14,013 bases of DNA, taken from contig JACCXW010000188.1 in NCBI GenBank assembly GCA_013696785.1, forward strand, positions 1 to 14,013, in the 5' to 3' direction. Source of the DNA: Geodermatophilaceae bacterium. GTDB lineage: Bacteria > Actinomycetota > Actinomycetes > Mycobacteriales > Geodermatophilaceae. The position numbers and the translations under genes were made by a program. The notes beneath the pieces are model-generated. The model worked only from the letters and a program-made list of their open reading frames with translations. It was not told where the DNA came from and did not search any database. Shown in pieces: positions 7,092 to 14,013 of this stretch (position 1 is the first letter of the stretch; the number at the start of each line of letters is the position of its first letter).

Positions 7092-7943
7092 GTGCCGAAT
7101 CGGGCGTTGGTACTCGGCGGCGGTGGCATCACGGGCATCGCGTGGGAGCTCGGCGTGCTAGCGGGTCTGGCGGCGGAGGGCGTCGACCTCACCGCCGCGG
7201 ATCTCGTGATCGGGACGTCGGCAGGGTCGCTCGTGGGCGCACAGGTGGCATCCGCGGCATCAGGGGCATCCGGGACCTCGATGCAGGACCTGTACGCCGC
7301 ACAGCTGGCCGGATACGGCGTCGAGGTGGCTGCGCACATGGGGTCGGGGCTGCTGCTGAGATACGCCCTTACCCTGTTCCTGTCGCGTGACCCGATGCGC
7401 TTCCGCCGGCGAATCGGCCGGCTGGCGGTCGGGGCGCAGACGATGCCGGCGGAGGAGCGGCTGGGCGTGATCGCTGCCCTGCTGCCGTCCTCGCAGTGGC
7501 CGGAGCGTCACCTGCAGGTCACGGCCGTGAACGCCGACACCGGTGAGTTCCGGACCTTCGACCGCGCCAGCGGCGTGTCGCTGGTCGAGGCGGTGGCGGC
7601 GAGTTGCGCCGTACCGGGGGTGTATCCGGCGATCAGCATCGGCACCGGCCGGTACGTCGACGGAGGCGTCCGATCCGGTACCAACGCCGACCTGGCCGAC
7701 GGCTACGAACGCATCGTCATCCTGGCGCCGGTGACCAAGGCGATCCGGCCGCTCCTCGGGGTCGACGCCTTTGTCCCTCGGCTGCGGGAGCGGGCCCGTG
7801 TCGTCACGGTCTCCCCGGACGTCGCGGCAAAGGCTGCTATCGGTCGCAACTTCCTCGACCCGGCACGTCGCGCGCCGGCCGCCGAAGCGGGCTGGGCGCA
7901 AGCGCGGGCCGTGGCCGGCCCCGTGCGGACCGTCTGGGAGTGA
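7092..7943 (+). CDS. Patatin-like phospholipase/acyl hydrolase
   Basis: The 283-residue protein has the complete patatin Ser-Asp dyad: oxyanion loop GGGGITG (9-15), nucleophile elbow GTSAG (41-45, Ser43), and DGG with Asp190. Bacterial members act as phospholipase A or lipid acyl hydrolases; some are toxins, others housekeeping. There is no signal peptide and no clear membrane segment, so it is probably cytosolic or peripherally bound. The Ala/Gly-rich stretch at 53-63 carries three short GCATC-type repeats and is a likely flexible loop. GTG 7092, one nucleotide after the dnaE stop, puts MPNRALVLGGGG at the N-terminus, as expected for the family. No strong Shine-Dalgarno is visible, so it probably relies on translational coupling with dnaE. 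Its stop overlaps the next start by 4 nt. Substrate unknown. Confidence 0.9.
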   Translation: MPNRALVLGGGGITGIAWELGVLAGLAAEGVDLTAADLVIGTSAGSLVGAQVASAASGASGTSMQDLYAAQLAGYGVEVAAHMGSGLLLRYALTLFLSRDPMRFRRRIGRLAVGAQTMPAEERLGVIAALLPSSQWPERHLQVTAVNADTGEFRTFDRASGVSLVEAVAASCAVPGVYPAISIGTGRYVDGGVRSGTNADLADGYERIVILAPVTKAIRPLLGVDAFVPRLRERARVVTVSPDVAAKAAIGRNFLDPARRAPAAEAGWAQARAVAGPVRTVWE

Positions 7944-8431
7944 GGATCGCCGTTCTCTCCGACACGCATGCGCCCCGACGCTGGCGGACGTGCCCGCCGG
8001 CGGTCGCCGCCGGACTGGCCGGAGCGGACCTGATCCTGCACGCAGGGGACGTGTGTACCGCCGGTGTGCTCGACGAGCTGGCGGACTTCGCCCCGGTACG
8101 TGCGGTGCTCGGGAACAACGACGGACCCGACGTGGCCGCATGGGGCGCGCCGGAATCGTTGCAGCTGAACCTGGCCGGACTGCAGGTGGCGATGATTCAC
8201 GACAGTGGTCCGAGGTCGGGTCGCCACCGCCGGATGCGCCGTCAGTTTCCCGCCGCGGACCTCGTGGTGTTCGGCCACTCGCACGTGCCCTATGACGCCT
8301 CGGACTGCGGTGTGCGGTTGTTCAATCCTGGTTCCCCGACGGACCGGCGCCGGCAGCCGCGCGGCACGATCGGGGTGCTCCAGATCGACGCCGGCACATT
8401 GCTACGGGCCGACATCCTCCCGGTGACCTGA
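7940..8431 (+). CDS. YfcE/MJ0936-type metallophosphoesterase
   Basis: The 163-residue protein is a compact calcineurin-like phosphoesterase. It has all family motifs: DTH (Asp8, His10), HAGD (Asp37), GNND (58-61), His87 in IHDSG, and GHSH (His113, His115). These residues bind the two active-site metals. Relatives hydrolyse phosphodiesters such as bis-pNPP in vitro; the natural substrate is generally unknown. The start is GTG 7940, whose GTGA overlaps the patatin TGA. It gives MRIAVLSDTH, the usual first strand; a longer frame upstream is only the patatin gene read out of frame. The overlap suggests co-translation with the patatin-like protein, so both may act on a related lipid or phosphodiester, but that is inference. 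It ends 7 nt before the convergent lipoprotein gene. Confidence 0.9.
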   Translation: MRIAVLSDTHAPRRWRTCPPAVAAGLAGADLILHAGDVCTAGVLDELADFAPVRAVLGNNDGPDVAAWGAPESLQLNLAGLQVAMIHDSGPRSGRHRRMRRQFPAADLVVFGHSHVPYDASDCGVRLFNPGSPTDRRRQPRGTIGVLQIDAGTLLRADILPVT

Positions 8432-8438
8432 GGTTTCG

Positions 8439-8993
8439 CTAGTACGCCCCGCCGGAGTTTCCGAGGACGGGCGCGATGGCGTCCCAGCGGGCGATCTCAC
8501 AGCCGTTCTCACGGCTGAACGTGCTGTTCACCTGGGTGCCTCCGACCCGGCCGGTCACGGTCGCGGTCTGCGGTCCGCCATAGATCTCGGTGCACGCCAG
8601 ATCCGGATTCGTCGGCGCGAAGACGTCGGTGCCCGCGGCGGCCAGACCCGCGCACGCGGCGGCGGGATCGGGATGGTCGCCACCGACCGGCTCGCAGCTG
8701 AGTGCATACGTCGTGACGTTTCCGTTGCCGTCGTCGACGGTCACGCTGAGCTGGGCGGGCAGGGCCGCTCCGGCCGGCGGCGTGGTGGATTCCGTGCCGG
8801 TGTCGTTGCCATAGTCGTCGCCGTCGTCGGACGTGGGGTCATCGGGGCCGGTCTCGCGGATCGCGGTCTGGCCACTGCCGTCATCGGCACCGGCGCCGGC
8901 CGTGCCGGAATCTGCGGACGGGTCGGCGCACGCGGTCAGCGCCAGGGCACTGAGGGCGGTGATGACCAGAGCGGTGCGGGAAACGCGGCGCAT
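8439..8993 (-). CDS. Lipoprotein with a subtilisin-inhibitor-like (SSI-like) domain
   Basis: The 184-residue product begins with a basic n-region, a hydrophobic core and lipobox LTAC, placing lipidation at Cys22. Residues 23-75 are a Gly/Asp/Ser/Thr-rich linker. The C-terminal domain (about 80-178) resembles the Streptomyces subtilisin inhibitor family: LSCEPVGGDHPDPAAAC, then LACTEIYGGP, a TVTG strand and FSRENGCE. Four cysteines (100, 114, 134, 165) have nearly the spacing of SSI disulfides (gaps 14, 20, 31 here; 15, 21, 30 in SSI). In SSI the reactive bond lies two residues after the third cysteine, which here gives Glu136-Ile137. The protein is expected on the outer face of the membrane, perhaps restraining a secreted serine protease; inhibition is not proven. 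The ATG has a good Shine-Dalgarno 7 nt upstream. A long opposite-strand frame here is antisense shadow. Confidence 0.82.
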   Translation of the reverse strand: MRRVSRTALVITALSALALTACADPSADSGTAGAGADDGSGQTAIRETGPDDPTSDDGDDYGNDTGTESTTPPAGAALPAQLSVTVDDGNGNVTTYALSCEPVGGDHPDPAAACAGLAAAGTDVFAPTNPDLACTEIYGGPQTATVTGRVGGTQVNSTFSRENGCEIARWDAIAPVLGNSGGAY

Positions 8994-9000
8994 CAGAGAC

Positions 9001-9007
9001 TCTCCTT
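9001..9007 (-). promoter_or_regulatory. Ribosome binding site of the SSI-like lipoprotein
   Basis: On the minus strand AAGGAGA is followed by 7 nt and the ATG at 8993-8991. It fixes this start and shows the minus strand is the coding one here. Confidence 0.75.
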
Positions 9008-9067
9008 CGGGTCGGCGTCACCACATGCGACGCAACCGAACGCGCCGCGGTTCCCTGCCACAGCGAT

Positions 9068-9101
9068 CCGACCGTCTCATGTCGGGGACCCGACTGTCTC
9101 A
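9068..9101. promoter_or_regulatory. Candidate operator: palindrome between two direct repeats in a divergent spacer
   Basis: The 194-bp spacer (8994-9187) between the minus-strand lipoprotein and the plus-strand membrane protein contains CCGACCGTCTCA (9068-9079) and CCGACTGTCTCA (9090-9101), 11 of 12 identical and offset by 22 bp, about two helical turns. Between and partly overlapping them lies GTCGGG-GA-CCCGAC (9081-9094), a perfect inverted repeat with a 2-bp centre, too tight for an RNA hairpin and better suited to a dimeric DNA-binding protein. No strong promoter hexamers are evident. The rest of the spacer shows nothing I can name. Confidence 0.5.
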
Positions 9102-9187
9102 CGTGGCGACGCTGCGGTGCGGGTGCCAGATCACATCGGAGTGGGAGGTCGCGGCCGTCGAGAACGCCGGGCTGTAACACTGGCGGC

Positions 9188-9886
9188 GTGACCACGGGTA
9201 ACGAGTCCACGCCAGTCGCTGCCGAGACCGTCGGTGAGCCGGCGGGTATGGACGCGACGGCGAATGCGGGGTACGCCCAGACAGCAGCCGCTCCCGTCCC
9301 GGCTGCAGTACCGGTCCAGCCGTGGTTTCACGGCCTTCGTCCGGGCGCGGCTGAGATCCTCGTCGCGACACGACTGGCGATCGTGCTCCTGCTCTCGGGC
9401 ATCCCGCTCGGCGTGCTTTGGTGGCTCGTCGCCCCTCGCCGCAGTTACGAGGTGAGCGCCGAAGGCGCGTTCGCGGTCGTCCCCGAATCGGAGGCGGCCG
9501 TGGGCAGCGACGGCTGGTTCATGCTGCTCACCGCGGTCATCGCGTTGATCGCCGCGGTTGTGGCGTGGCGGCGGGAAGCGCAGCGCGGACCCTTGATGGC
9601 GGCCGCCCTTGCAGTCGGCATGCTGCTGTGCGGTCTTGTGACGTGGCAGGTTGGAACGCTGCTCGGTCCGGGACCCTCGGCCGAGGAGCTGGCGGAGATC
9701 GGCGCCGTGGTGGTCGGACCTCTCGGTCTGCGCGCCTACGGGGTCCTCGTCGTCGCTCCGTTCATGGCCGTTGCCGGGTATCTGCTGGCGGTGTGCTTCG
9801 CGCCCCGGGACGATCTGCGGGCAGCGGGTACGAGGTCCGCGGCCCAAGCGCCGCCGAATGCGGAAACGCCCCCGTCAATTGGCTGA
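9188..9886 (+). CDS. DUF2567-like four-helix membrane protein
   Basis: The 232-residue protein has an Ala/Pro-rich cytoplasmic N-terminus (1-50), then four predicted membrane helices at about 57-81, 109-127, 136-156 and 183-204, and a short Pro-rich tail. LSGIPLGVLWWLVAPR ending helix 1 and AVGSDGWFML leading into helix 2 match the pattern I associate with actinobacterial DUF2567 proteins. Function is unknown in that family. The start GTG 9188 lacks a clear Shine-Dalgarno; a later in-frame ATG at 9248 would drop 20 residues of low-complexity sequence without touching the membrane core, so the start is uncertain. Its 3' end overlaps the convergent LON-domain gene by 12 bp. Confidence 0.72.
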   Translation: MTTGNESTPVAAETVGEPAGMDATANAGYAQTAAAPVPAAVPVQPWFHGLRPGAAEILVATRLAIVLLLSGIPLGVLWWLVAPRRSYEVSAEGAFAVVPESEAAVGSDGWFMLLTAVIALIAAVVAWRREAQRGPLMAAALAVGMLLCGLVTWQVGTLLGPGPSAEELAEIGAVVVGPLGLRAYGVLVVAPFMAVAGYLLAVCFAPRDDLRAAGTRSAAQAPPNAETPPSIG

Positions 9887-10564
9887 GCGCGGAACACTCA
9901 ACTCGATCAGCGGCACGGGCACGGCGTGCAGCCGGCGCACGATCGTGGACTCGCGGCGCAGCAGCCGGGCCTGCGCCTGCAGCCGGCTGACGGTCGAGGA
10001 CTCCGCCAGCAGATCCTGCCGGTCCTCCATGGTCAACATCGCCGCGGAAGCCACCAGATAGGAAAGCACGGTCGGGTCGTCGGGCAGGTCGCTCGTGTCA
10101 GCCTCCCCGCCTTGCAGCCGGGCGACGTCGTTGGCGTATCCGCTGAACAGCCCACCGACGCGCCGGGCCAGCAGCTGCGCTTCGGCGCCGGGCTGGTCGT
10201 CGGCTTCGAGCCAGCGCACCGATCCGGTCAGGTACGGCTCGCTGGAGTCGTCGATGTCGAGCAGCTCGAAACGCTGCGCGCCGACCCCGATGACGTCGTA
10301 CCGGCCGTCAGGGTGTGGGTTGATCCGGCGGATCCGGGCCGTACATCCGACGCTGTGCAGGGCCTTGACCTTGTCCGCGCCGACCTCCCAGCCTTCGCGG
10401 ATCGCGACGACGCCGAACTGCCGGGCATCGCCCTCCGGCAGGTCCAGAAGATCGCGGACGAGGCTGCGATACCGCGGCTCGAAGATGTGCAGCGGGAGCA
10501 GTACGCCGGGAAACAGCACGGTCGAACCCAACGGGAACAACGGGATCGTGTCCGGCACGGACAC
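9875..10564 (-). CDS. LON peptidase substrate-binding-domain protein
   Basis: The 229-residue protein starts almost directly with IPLFPLG and continues LFPG, LPLHIFEPRYR, the classic opening of the LON N-terminal (PUA-like) domain. It has no AAA+ ATPase or Ser-Lys protease domain, so it is a stand-alone LON-N protein, not a Lon protease. Such proteins are widespread in actinomycetes and their function is poorly known; a substrate-adaptor role is inference. The C-terminal third (about 140-225) is helical and Leu/Arg-rich. I chose GTG 10564 (VSVPDTIPLFPLG). GTG 10558 is also possible, with AGGG 8 nt upstream, and an ATG at 10636 would add 24 residues of non-family sequence. It is divergent from hisD and convergent with the DUF2567-like gene. 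Confidence 0.88.
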   Translation of the reverse strand: MSVPDTIPLFPLGSTVLFPGVLLPLHIFEPRYRSLVRDLLDLPEGDARQFGVVAIREGWEVGADKVKALHSVGCTARIRRINPHPDGRYDVIGVGAQRFELLDIDDSSEPYLTGSVRWLEADDQPGAEAQLLARRVGGLFSGYANDVARLQGGEADTSDLPDDPTVLSYLVASAAMLTMEDRQDLLAESSTVSRLQAQARLLRRESTIVRRLHAVPVPLIELSVPRSAN

Positions 10565-10599
10565 GACCCTACGGCGATCGGGCTCCGACCAGGGATGCG

Positions 10600-10605
10600 T
10601 ACGCT
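10600..10605 (+). promoter_or_regulatory. Possible -10 element upstream of hisD
   Basis: The 93-bp divergent gap (10565-10657) between the LON-domain gene and hisD must hold promoters for both. TACGCT (10600-10605) fits the actinobacterial TANNNT -10 consensus and overlaps the 8-bp palindrome GCGTACGC (10597-10604). No clear -35 box is present at the right distance. This is a weak call. Confidence 0.25.
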
Positions 10606-10646
10606 GGATGAGCCCACGACCTGCCGACCGGATCATGTCGTCCCTG

Positions 10647-10651
10647 AAGGA
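10647..10651 (+). promoter_or_regulatory. Ribosome binding site of hisD
   Basis: AAGGA lies 6 nt before GTG 10658. It sets the hisD start and excludes the long in-frame upstream extension that runs antisense through the LON-domain gene. Confidence 0.65.
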
Positions 10652-10657
10652 TCAGCC

Positions 10658-11953
10658 GTGCTCCAGCTCATCGACCTGCGCGGCCGCGACCTGAGCCCGC
10701 GGTCGCTGCGGACGATCCTGCCGCGGGCAGCAGTCGACGTGGACGCCGCCGTAGACGTTGTCCGTCCCTTGTGCGATGACGTCCGGCTACGTGGCGAGCA
10801 GGCCGTCCGGGAGATCACCGCGCGGCTGGACCGGGTCGAGATCGACGGGCTGCGGGTCCCGGCAGTTCGCCTGGACGCGGCCCTGGCGGCGCTCGCACCC
10901 ACGGTCCGGGCGGCCCTGGAGGAGGCGATCTCGCGGGCCCGGCGGGTGCACGAGGGCCAGCGCCGGGCGGACGTCACGACGCAGGTGGTGCCCGGCGGAA
11001 CCGTCAGCGAGTGGTGGCGACCGGTCGGTCGGGTCGGCTTGTACGTTCCCGGTGGCCTTGCCGTCTACCCCTCCAGCGTCGTCATGAACGTCGTGCCGGC
11101 GCAACTCGCCGGGGTGCCCTCGCTGGCCGTGGCCTCGCCCCCACAGCAGGAGTACGGCGGCGATCCGCATCCGGCGATCCTGGCTGCCTGTGCGTTGCTC
11201 GGGGTCGACGAGGTGTACCGGGTGGGCGGAGCACAGGCGATCGCGATGTTCGGCTACGGCGCCGGCGATTGCGACTCCGTCGACCTGATCACCGGCCCCG
11301 GCAACGTCTACGTGACCGCGGCCAAGCGGCTGCTGCGCGGCGTGGTCGGCATCGACGCCGAGGCCGGCACCACCGAGATCGCGGTCCTTGCCGACCACAG
11401 CGCGGACCCACGGCACGTCGCGGCCGACCTGATCAGCCAGGCCGAGCACGACCCCGCCGCCGCGTCGGTCCTGGTCACCGACAGCGAGGCGCTGCTGGAC
11501 GCCGTCCAGTCCGAGCTAACCGTGCAGGTGGAGCTGACCAAGCACTCCGACCGGATCCGGGCGGCGCTGACCGGGCAGCAGTCCGGCGCCGTACTGGTGG
11601 CCGACATCGACCAGGGCCTGCGCGTCGTGGACGCCTACGCCGCCGAACACCTGGAGATCCAGACGCGCGACGCCCGCACGATCGCGGGACGGGTCCGAAA
11701 CGCCGGGGCGATCTTCATCGGGGCGCACTCGCCGGTCTCGCTCGGCGACTACTGCGCGGGGTCCAACCACGTGCTGCCTACGGGCGGCTGCGCCCGGCAC
11801 TCCTCCGGCTTGTCGGTGCAGACATTCCTGCGCGGCATCCACGTCGTCGAGTACGACGAGACGGCCCTGCGCATCGCCGCGCCGCACGTGCTCGCCCTGT
11901 CCGACGTCGAGGATCTGCCGGCGCACGGCGCCGCCGTCACCGCCCGGTTGTGA
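10658..11953 (+). CDS. hisD: Histidinol dehydrogenase
   Basis: The enzyme oxidises L-histidinol to L-histidine in two NAD-dependent steps, the end of histidine biosynthesis. The 431-residue product is the usual length. Family motifs are intact: VGLYVPGG near residue 128, the nucleotide region ITGPGNVYV, and the zinc ligands Gln261, His264 (SQAEHDP), Asp364 (LGDYCAGSNH) and His423. The catalytic Glu330-His331 pair is in AYAAEHLEI. These numbers sit 2-4 residues from the E. coli equivalents (259, 262, 360, 419, 326/327). Start GTG 10658 is supported by AAGGA 6 nt upstream and by an N-terminus reading LQLIDLRGRDL, as expected for the family. It overlaps hisC by 4 nt (GTGA), so the two are co-translated. 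Confidence 0.97.
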   Translation: MLQLIDLRGRDLSPRSLRTILPRAAVDVDAAVDVVRPLCDDVRLRGEQAVREITARLDRVEIDGLRVPAVRLDAALAALAPTVRAALEEAISRARRVHEGQRRADVTTQVVPGGTVSEWWRPVGRVGLYVPGGLAVYPSSVVMNVVPAQLAGVPSLAVASPPQQEYGGDPHPAILAACALLGVDEVYRVGGAQAIAMFGYGAGDCDSVDLITGPGNVYVTAAKRLLRGVVGIDAEAGTTEIAVLADHSADPRHVAADLISQAEHDPAAASVLVTDSEALLDAVQSELTVQVELTKHSDRIRAALTGQQSGAVLVADIDQGLRVVDAYAAEHLEIQTRDARTIAGRVRNAGAIFIGAHSPVSLGDYCAGSNHVLPTGGCARHSSGLSVQTFLRGIHVVEYDETALRIAAPHVLALSDVEDLPAHGAAVTARL

Positions 11954-13026
11954 CCGATCTCCCCATCCGGCCGGATCTGGTCGGAGCCTCGCCGTACGGC
12001 GCGCCGCAGCTGGACGTCGCCGTCCGGCTGAACACGAACGAGAACAGCCACCCGCTGCCGTCCGAACTCGTCAGCGACATCGCCGTAGCGGTCGCGACGG
12101 CGGCCGCGGGGCTGAACCGCTATCCCGACCGCGAGGCGGCAGCGCTGCGCTCGGATCTGGCGCGCTACCTCGGCCATGGACTGAGCACCGCGCAAGTGTG
12201 GGCGGCGAACGGGTCAAACGAGGTGATCCAGCAGTTGCTGCAGGTCTTCGGCGGCACCGGTCGCAGCGCGCTCGGCTTCACCCCGACGTACTCGATGCAC
12301 CCGATCATCAGCTCGGGTACCGGTACGGCCTTCGTCGACGGTCGGCGCGAGGCCGGCTTCGCGCTCACCGCTGCCGGTGTCCGCGCCCAGGTGGAGCAGC
12401 ACCGGCCCGATCTGGTGTTCCTCTGCTCGCCGAACAACCCCACCGGCACGGCGTTGCCCCTCGATGTGATCCAGGCGGCGTACGACGCCACGGCGGGGAT
12501 GGTGATCGTCGACGAGGCGTACGCCGAGTTCGCCCGCCCGGGGACACCGAGTGCGCTGACCCTCCTGCCTAGCCGGCCGCGGCTCGTGGTGACCCGGACG
12601 ATGTCCAAGGCGTTCGGCATGGCAGGTCTGCGACTGGGATATCTGGCCGCGGACCAGGCGGTCGTCGACGCGGTCCGGTTGGTGCGGCTGCCGTACCACC
12701 TGTCGACTCTTACGCAGGTCGCCGCCCGCGCGGCGCTGACCCACGCACCGGCACTGCTCGAGACCGTGGCAGCTGTCATGGCGCAGCGGGACCGGATCGT
12801 GGCCGAGCTCCCGGCGTACGGGCTGACCTCGGTGCCCTCGGATGCGAACTTCGTCCTTTTCGGCGGCATGCCCGACGCCAAGGAGATGTGGCAGGCGCTG
12901 CTGGATCGGGGCGTACTCGTCCGGGACGTCGGCCTGCCAGGCTGGTTGCGGGTGACCGCGGGGACCGAGACGGAGACCTCAGCCTTCTTGGCCGCCCTTG
13001 CCGACATTGCCGGCCTCGCCGGCTAA
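11950..13026 (+). CDS. hisC: Histidinol-phosphate aminotransferase
   Basis: This PLP enzyme converts imidazole acetol phosphate plus glutamate to histidinol phosphate, two steps before HisD acts. The 358-residue product has the fold-type I signatures: RLNTNENSHPLP near the start, SPNNPTG, VDEAY with Asp188 (pyridine nitrogen) and Tyr191, the Schiff-base lysine Lys220 in TMSKAFGMAGLRLGYL, and Arg334 in WLRVTAG binding the substrate acid group. GTG 11950 overlaps the hisD stop; a much longer upstream reading is only hisD out of frame. Related enzymes can act on aromatic amino acids, but adjacency to hisD supports histidine. hisB is not within the window; the gene order may continue elsewhere, since the next gene is an exporter on the other strand. 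The last 48 bp overlap that convergent gene. Confidence 0.95.
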   Translation: MTDLPIRPDLVGASPYGAPQLDVAVRLNTNENSHPLPSELVSDIAVAVATAAAGLNRYPDREAAALRSDLARYLGHGLSTAQVWAANGSNEVIQQLLQVFGGTGRSALGFTPTYSMHPIISSGTGTAFVDGRREAGFALTAAGVRAQVEQHRPDLVFLCSPNNPTGTALPLDVIQAAYDATAGMVIVDEAYAEFARPGTPSALTLLPSRPRLVVTRTMSKAFGMAGLRLGYLAADQAVVDAVRLVRLPYHLSTLTQVAARAALTHAPALLETVAAVMAQRDRIVAELPAYGLTSVPSDANFVLFGGMPDAKEMWQALLDRGVLVRDVGLPGWLRVTAGTETETSAFLAALADIAGLAG

Positions 13027-14013
13027 GGCCGGTTGGTCTGCCCGCGCGGTCATGCCAGGGCGCCGTGGGCTCATCCGCAAGGCGACCAGGCCGGCAACGG
13101 CGGCAGTCACGGCGATCACGGTCCAGGTGCGCTGGAACGCATCGAGGGCGCCGGCCGGAGTGGGTGTGCCGAGTACCGCGACGACGACGCTGACCCCGAT
13201 GACGGTGCCGAGCTGGCGGCTCATGGTGACCACCGCGCTGCCGGTCGACGTGCGGGCCGGCGGCAGGTCGACGGTGGCCGCGGACAGCAGCGTCGGCAAC
13301 GTCAGACCCACCCCGACCCCGCCGACGAGCCAGCCGGGAAGCAATGCGCCGGCATAGTTCGGGTCGCTGTCGACGAGCAGGATCGCCAGGGCACCACCGG
13401 CGGCCAGCAGCAGGCAGCCGGCGGCGACGAGCCTCCCTGCGGGGACGGTCCCGGACAGGCGCTGACCCACGGCAGCGAACAGCGGAACCATCAACGGCCC
13501 GGGGGCGATCGCTAGGCCGGTCCGCAGCGCCGAGTAGCCCCAGACGTCCTGCAGCCACAGAACGTTGGACAGCAAGACGCCGGCGAACGCGACGCTGAAC
13601 AGCACCGTCGTCACGTTGGACCAGGCGAACGTCGGAACTCGCAGCAGTGCCGGCTCGACCACCGGCGCCGGGTGGGCATGCGTGCGCCGCCAGAAGAGCG
13701 CGATCCCGATGGCGGCCACGAGGAACGACGCGAGGACCCGGCCGCTGCCCCAATCCCAGGTCGGGCCTTTCACCAGACCGAGCGCCAGCGCCGCGATGGC
13801 GACGGTCAGGATGGCGGCGCCGATCAGGTCAGGCAGCCGGGAGACGGACGTGTCCCGCGAGTCCGGGACCACCCGCCAGGCAGCGACGATCAGGCCCACA
13901 CCGATCGGAATGTTGATGACGAACGCCCACCGCCAGCTGGCGTCGACGAGCAGGCCGCCGATCACCGGGCCGGCAGCCGCGGCCAGCGCCCCACTGGCCG
14001 CCCAGATCCGCAC
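12979..14013 (-). CDS. MFS exporter, DHA2 (14-helix) drug:H+ antiporter type (5' partial)
   Basis: The frame is open to the right edge; 344 residues are visible and the N-terminal part, probably about 130-150 residues, is missing. The GTG at the very edge should not be taken as the start. The visible part begins at the antiporter motif C of helix 5, G-ALAAAAGPVIGG, followed by LLVDASWRWAFVINIPIG, typical of DHA2 drug exporters. About ten helices follow, ending near LVALRMSPRRPG with a hydrophilic, Gly-rich tail. Members use the proton gradient to export drugs, dyes or metabolites; the substrate cannot be told. No regulator is visible in the window. The stop lies 48 bp inside the 3' end of hisC, so the two transcripts are antisense there. 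Confidence 0.9.
   Translation of the reverse strand: MRIWAASGALAAAAGPVIGGLLVDASWRWAFVINIPIGVGLIVAAWRVVPDSRDTSVSRLPDLIGAAILTVAIAALALGLVKGPTWDWGSGRVLASFLVAAIGIALFWRRTHAHPAPVVEPALLRVPTFAWSNVTTVLFSVAFAGVLLSNVLWLQDVWGYSALRTGLAIAPGPLMVPLFAAVGQRLSGTVPAGRLVAAGCLLLAAGGALAILLVDSDPNYAGALLPGWLVGGVGVGLTLPTLLSAATVDLPPARTSTGSAVVTMSRQLGTVIGVSVVVAVLGTPTPAGALDAFQRTWTVIAVTAAVAGLVALRMSPRRPGMTARADQPALAGEAGNVGKGGQEG

Noticed and set aside
8673..9191. Plus-strand open frames over the lipoprotein and its upstream spacer
   Set aside because: The minus strand has a ribosome binding site, signal peptide, lipobox and a recognisable domain; the plus frames have low-complexity Arg/Gly/Val content and no motif.
9926..10657. 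244-codon N-terminal extension of hisD
   Set aside because: It is antisense to the LON-domain gene, and HisD-like sequence begins only at GTG 10658, which has its own Shine-Dalgarno.

Overview
The window is dense, very GC-rich DNA with many GTG starts, stop/start overlaps of the GTGA or TGATG type, and almost no intergenic space. The gene content (a TraR/DksA-type zinc-finger protein, lspA, an RluD-like gene, dnaE of the PHP-containing DnaE1 type, a DUF2567-like membrane protein, an SSI-like lipoprotein, hisD-hisC) points to an actinomycete (Actinomycetota). I cannot name the genus from the sequence alone. Nothing looks like a prophage, integrated element, CRISPR array or RNA gene. This is mostly core chromosome.

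Positions 2-7090 form a plus-strand run: a 5'-truncated TraR/DksA-family regulator with a lysine-rich repeat tail, lspA (lipoprotein signal peptidase), an RluA/RluD-family pseudouridine synthase whose start codon lies inside a 17-bp tandem repeat, a CPBP membrane protease, a GNAT acetyltransferase, and dnaE (replicative DNA polymerase III alpha). A patatin-like hydrolase starts 1 nt after dnaE, and a YfcE-like metallophosphoesterase overlaps the patatin stop, so these two are probably translated from the same message as dnaE.

At 8439-8993 a minus-strand lipoprotein carries a Streptomyces-subtilisin-inhibitor-like domain. It is convergent with the phosphoesterase and divergent from a four-helix DUF2567-like membrane protein (9188-9886). 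The 194-bp divergent spacer holds a 14-bp palindrome between two 12-bp direct repeats, the best candidate operator in the window. The lipoprotein is a plausible substrate of the LspA encoded at 553-1176.

The right part holds a minus-strand LON-substrate-binding-domain protein, divergent from the histidine genes hisD and hisC (4-bp overlap), which catalyse the last step and the aminotransferase step of histidine synthesis. A minus-strand DHA2-type MFS exporter, cut by the window edge, overlaps the 3' end of hisC by 48 bp in convergent orientation.

I found no clearly new multi-gene system. The points most worth a second look are the 17-bp repeat over the pseudouridine synthase start, the operator-like array at 9068-9101, the SSI-like lipoprotein with a predicted Glu at P1, and the histone-like repeat tail on the DksA-type protein.
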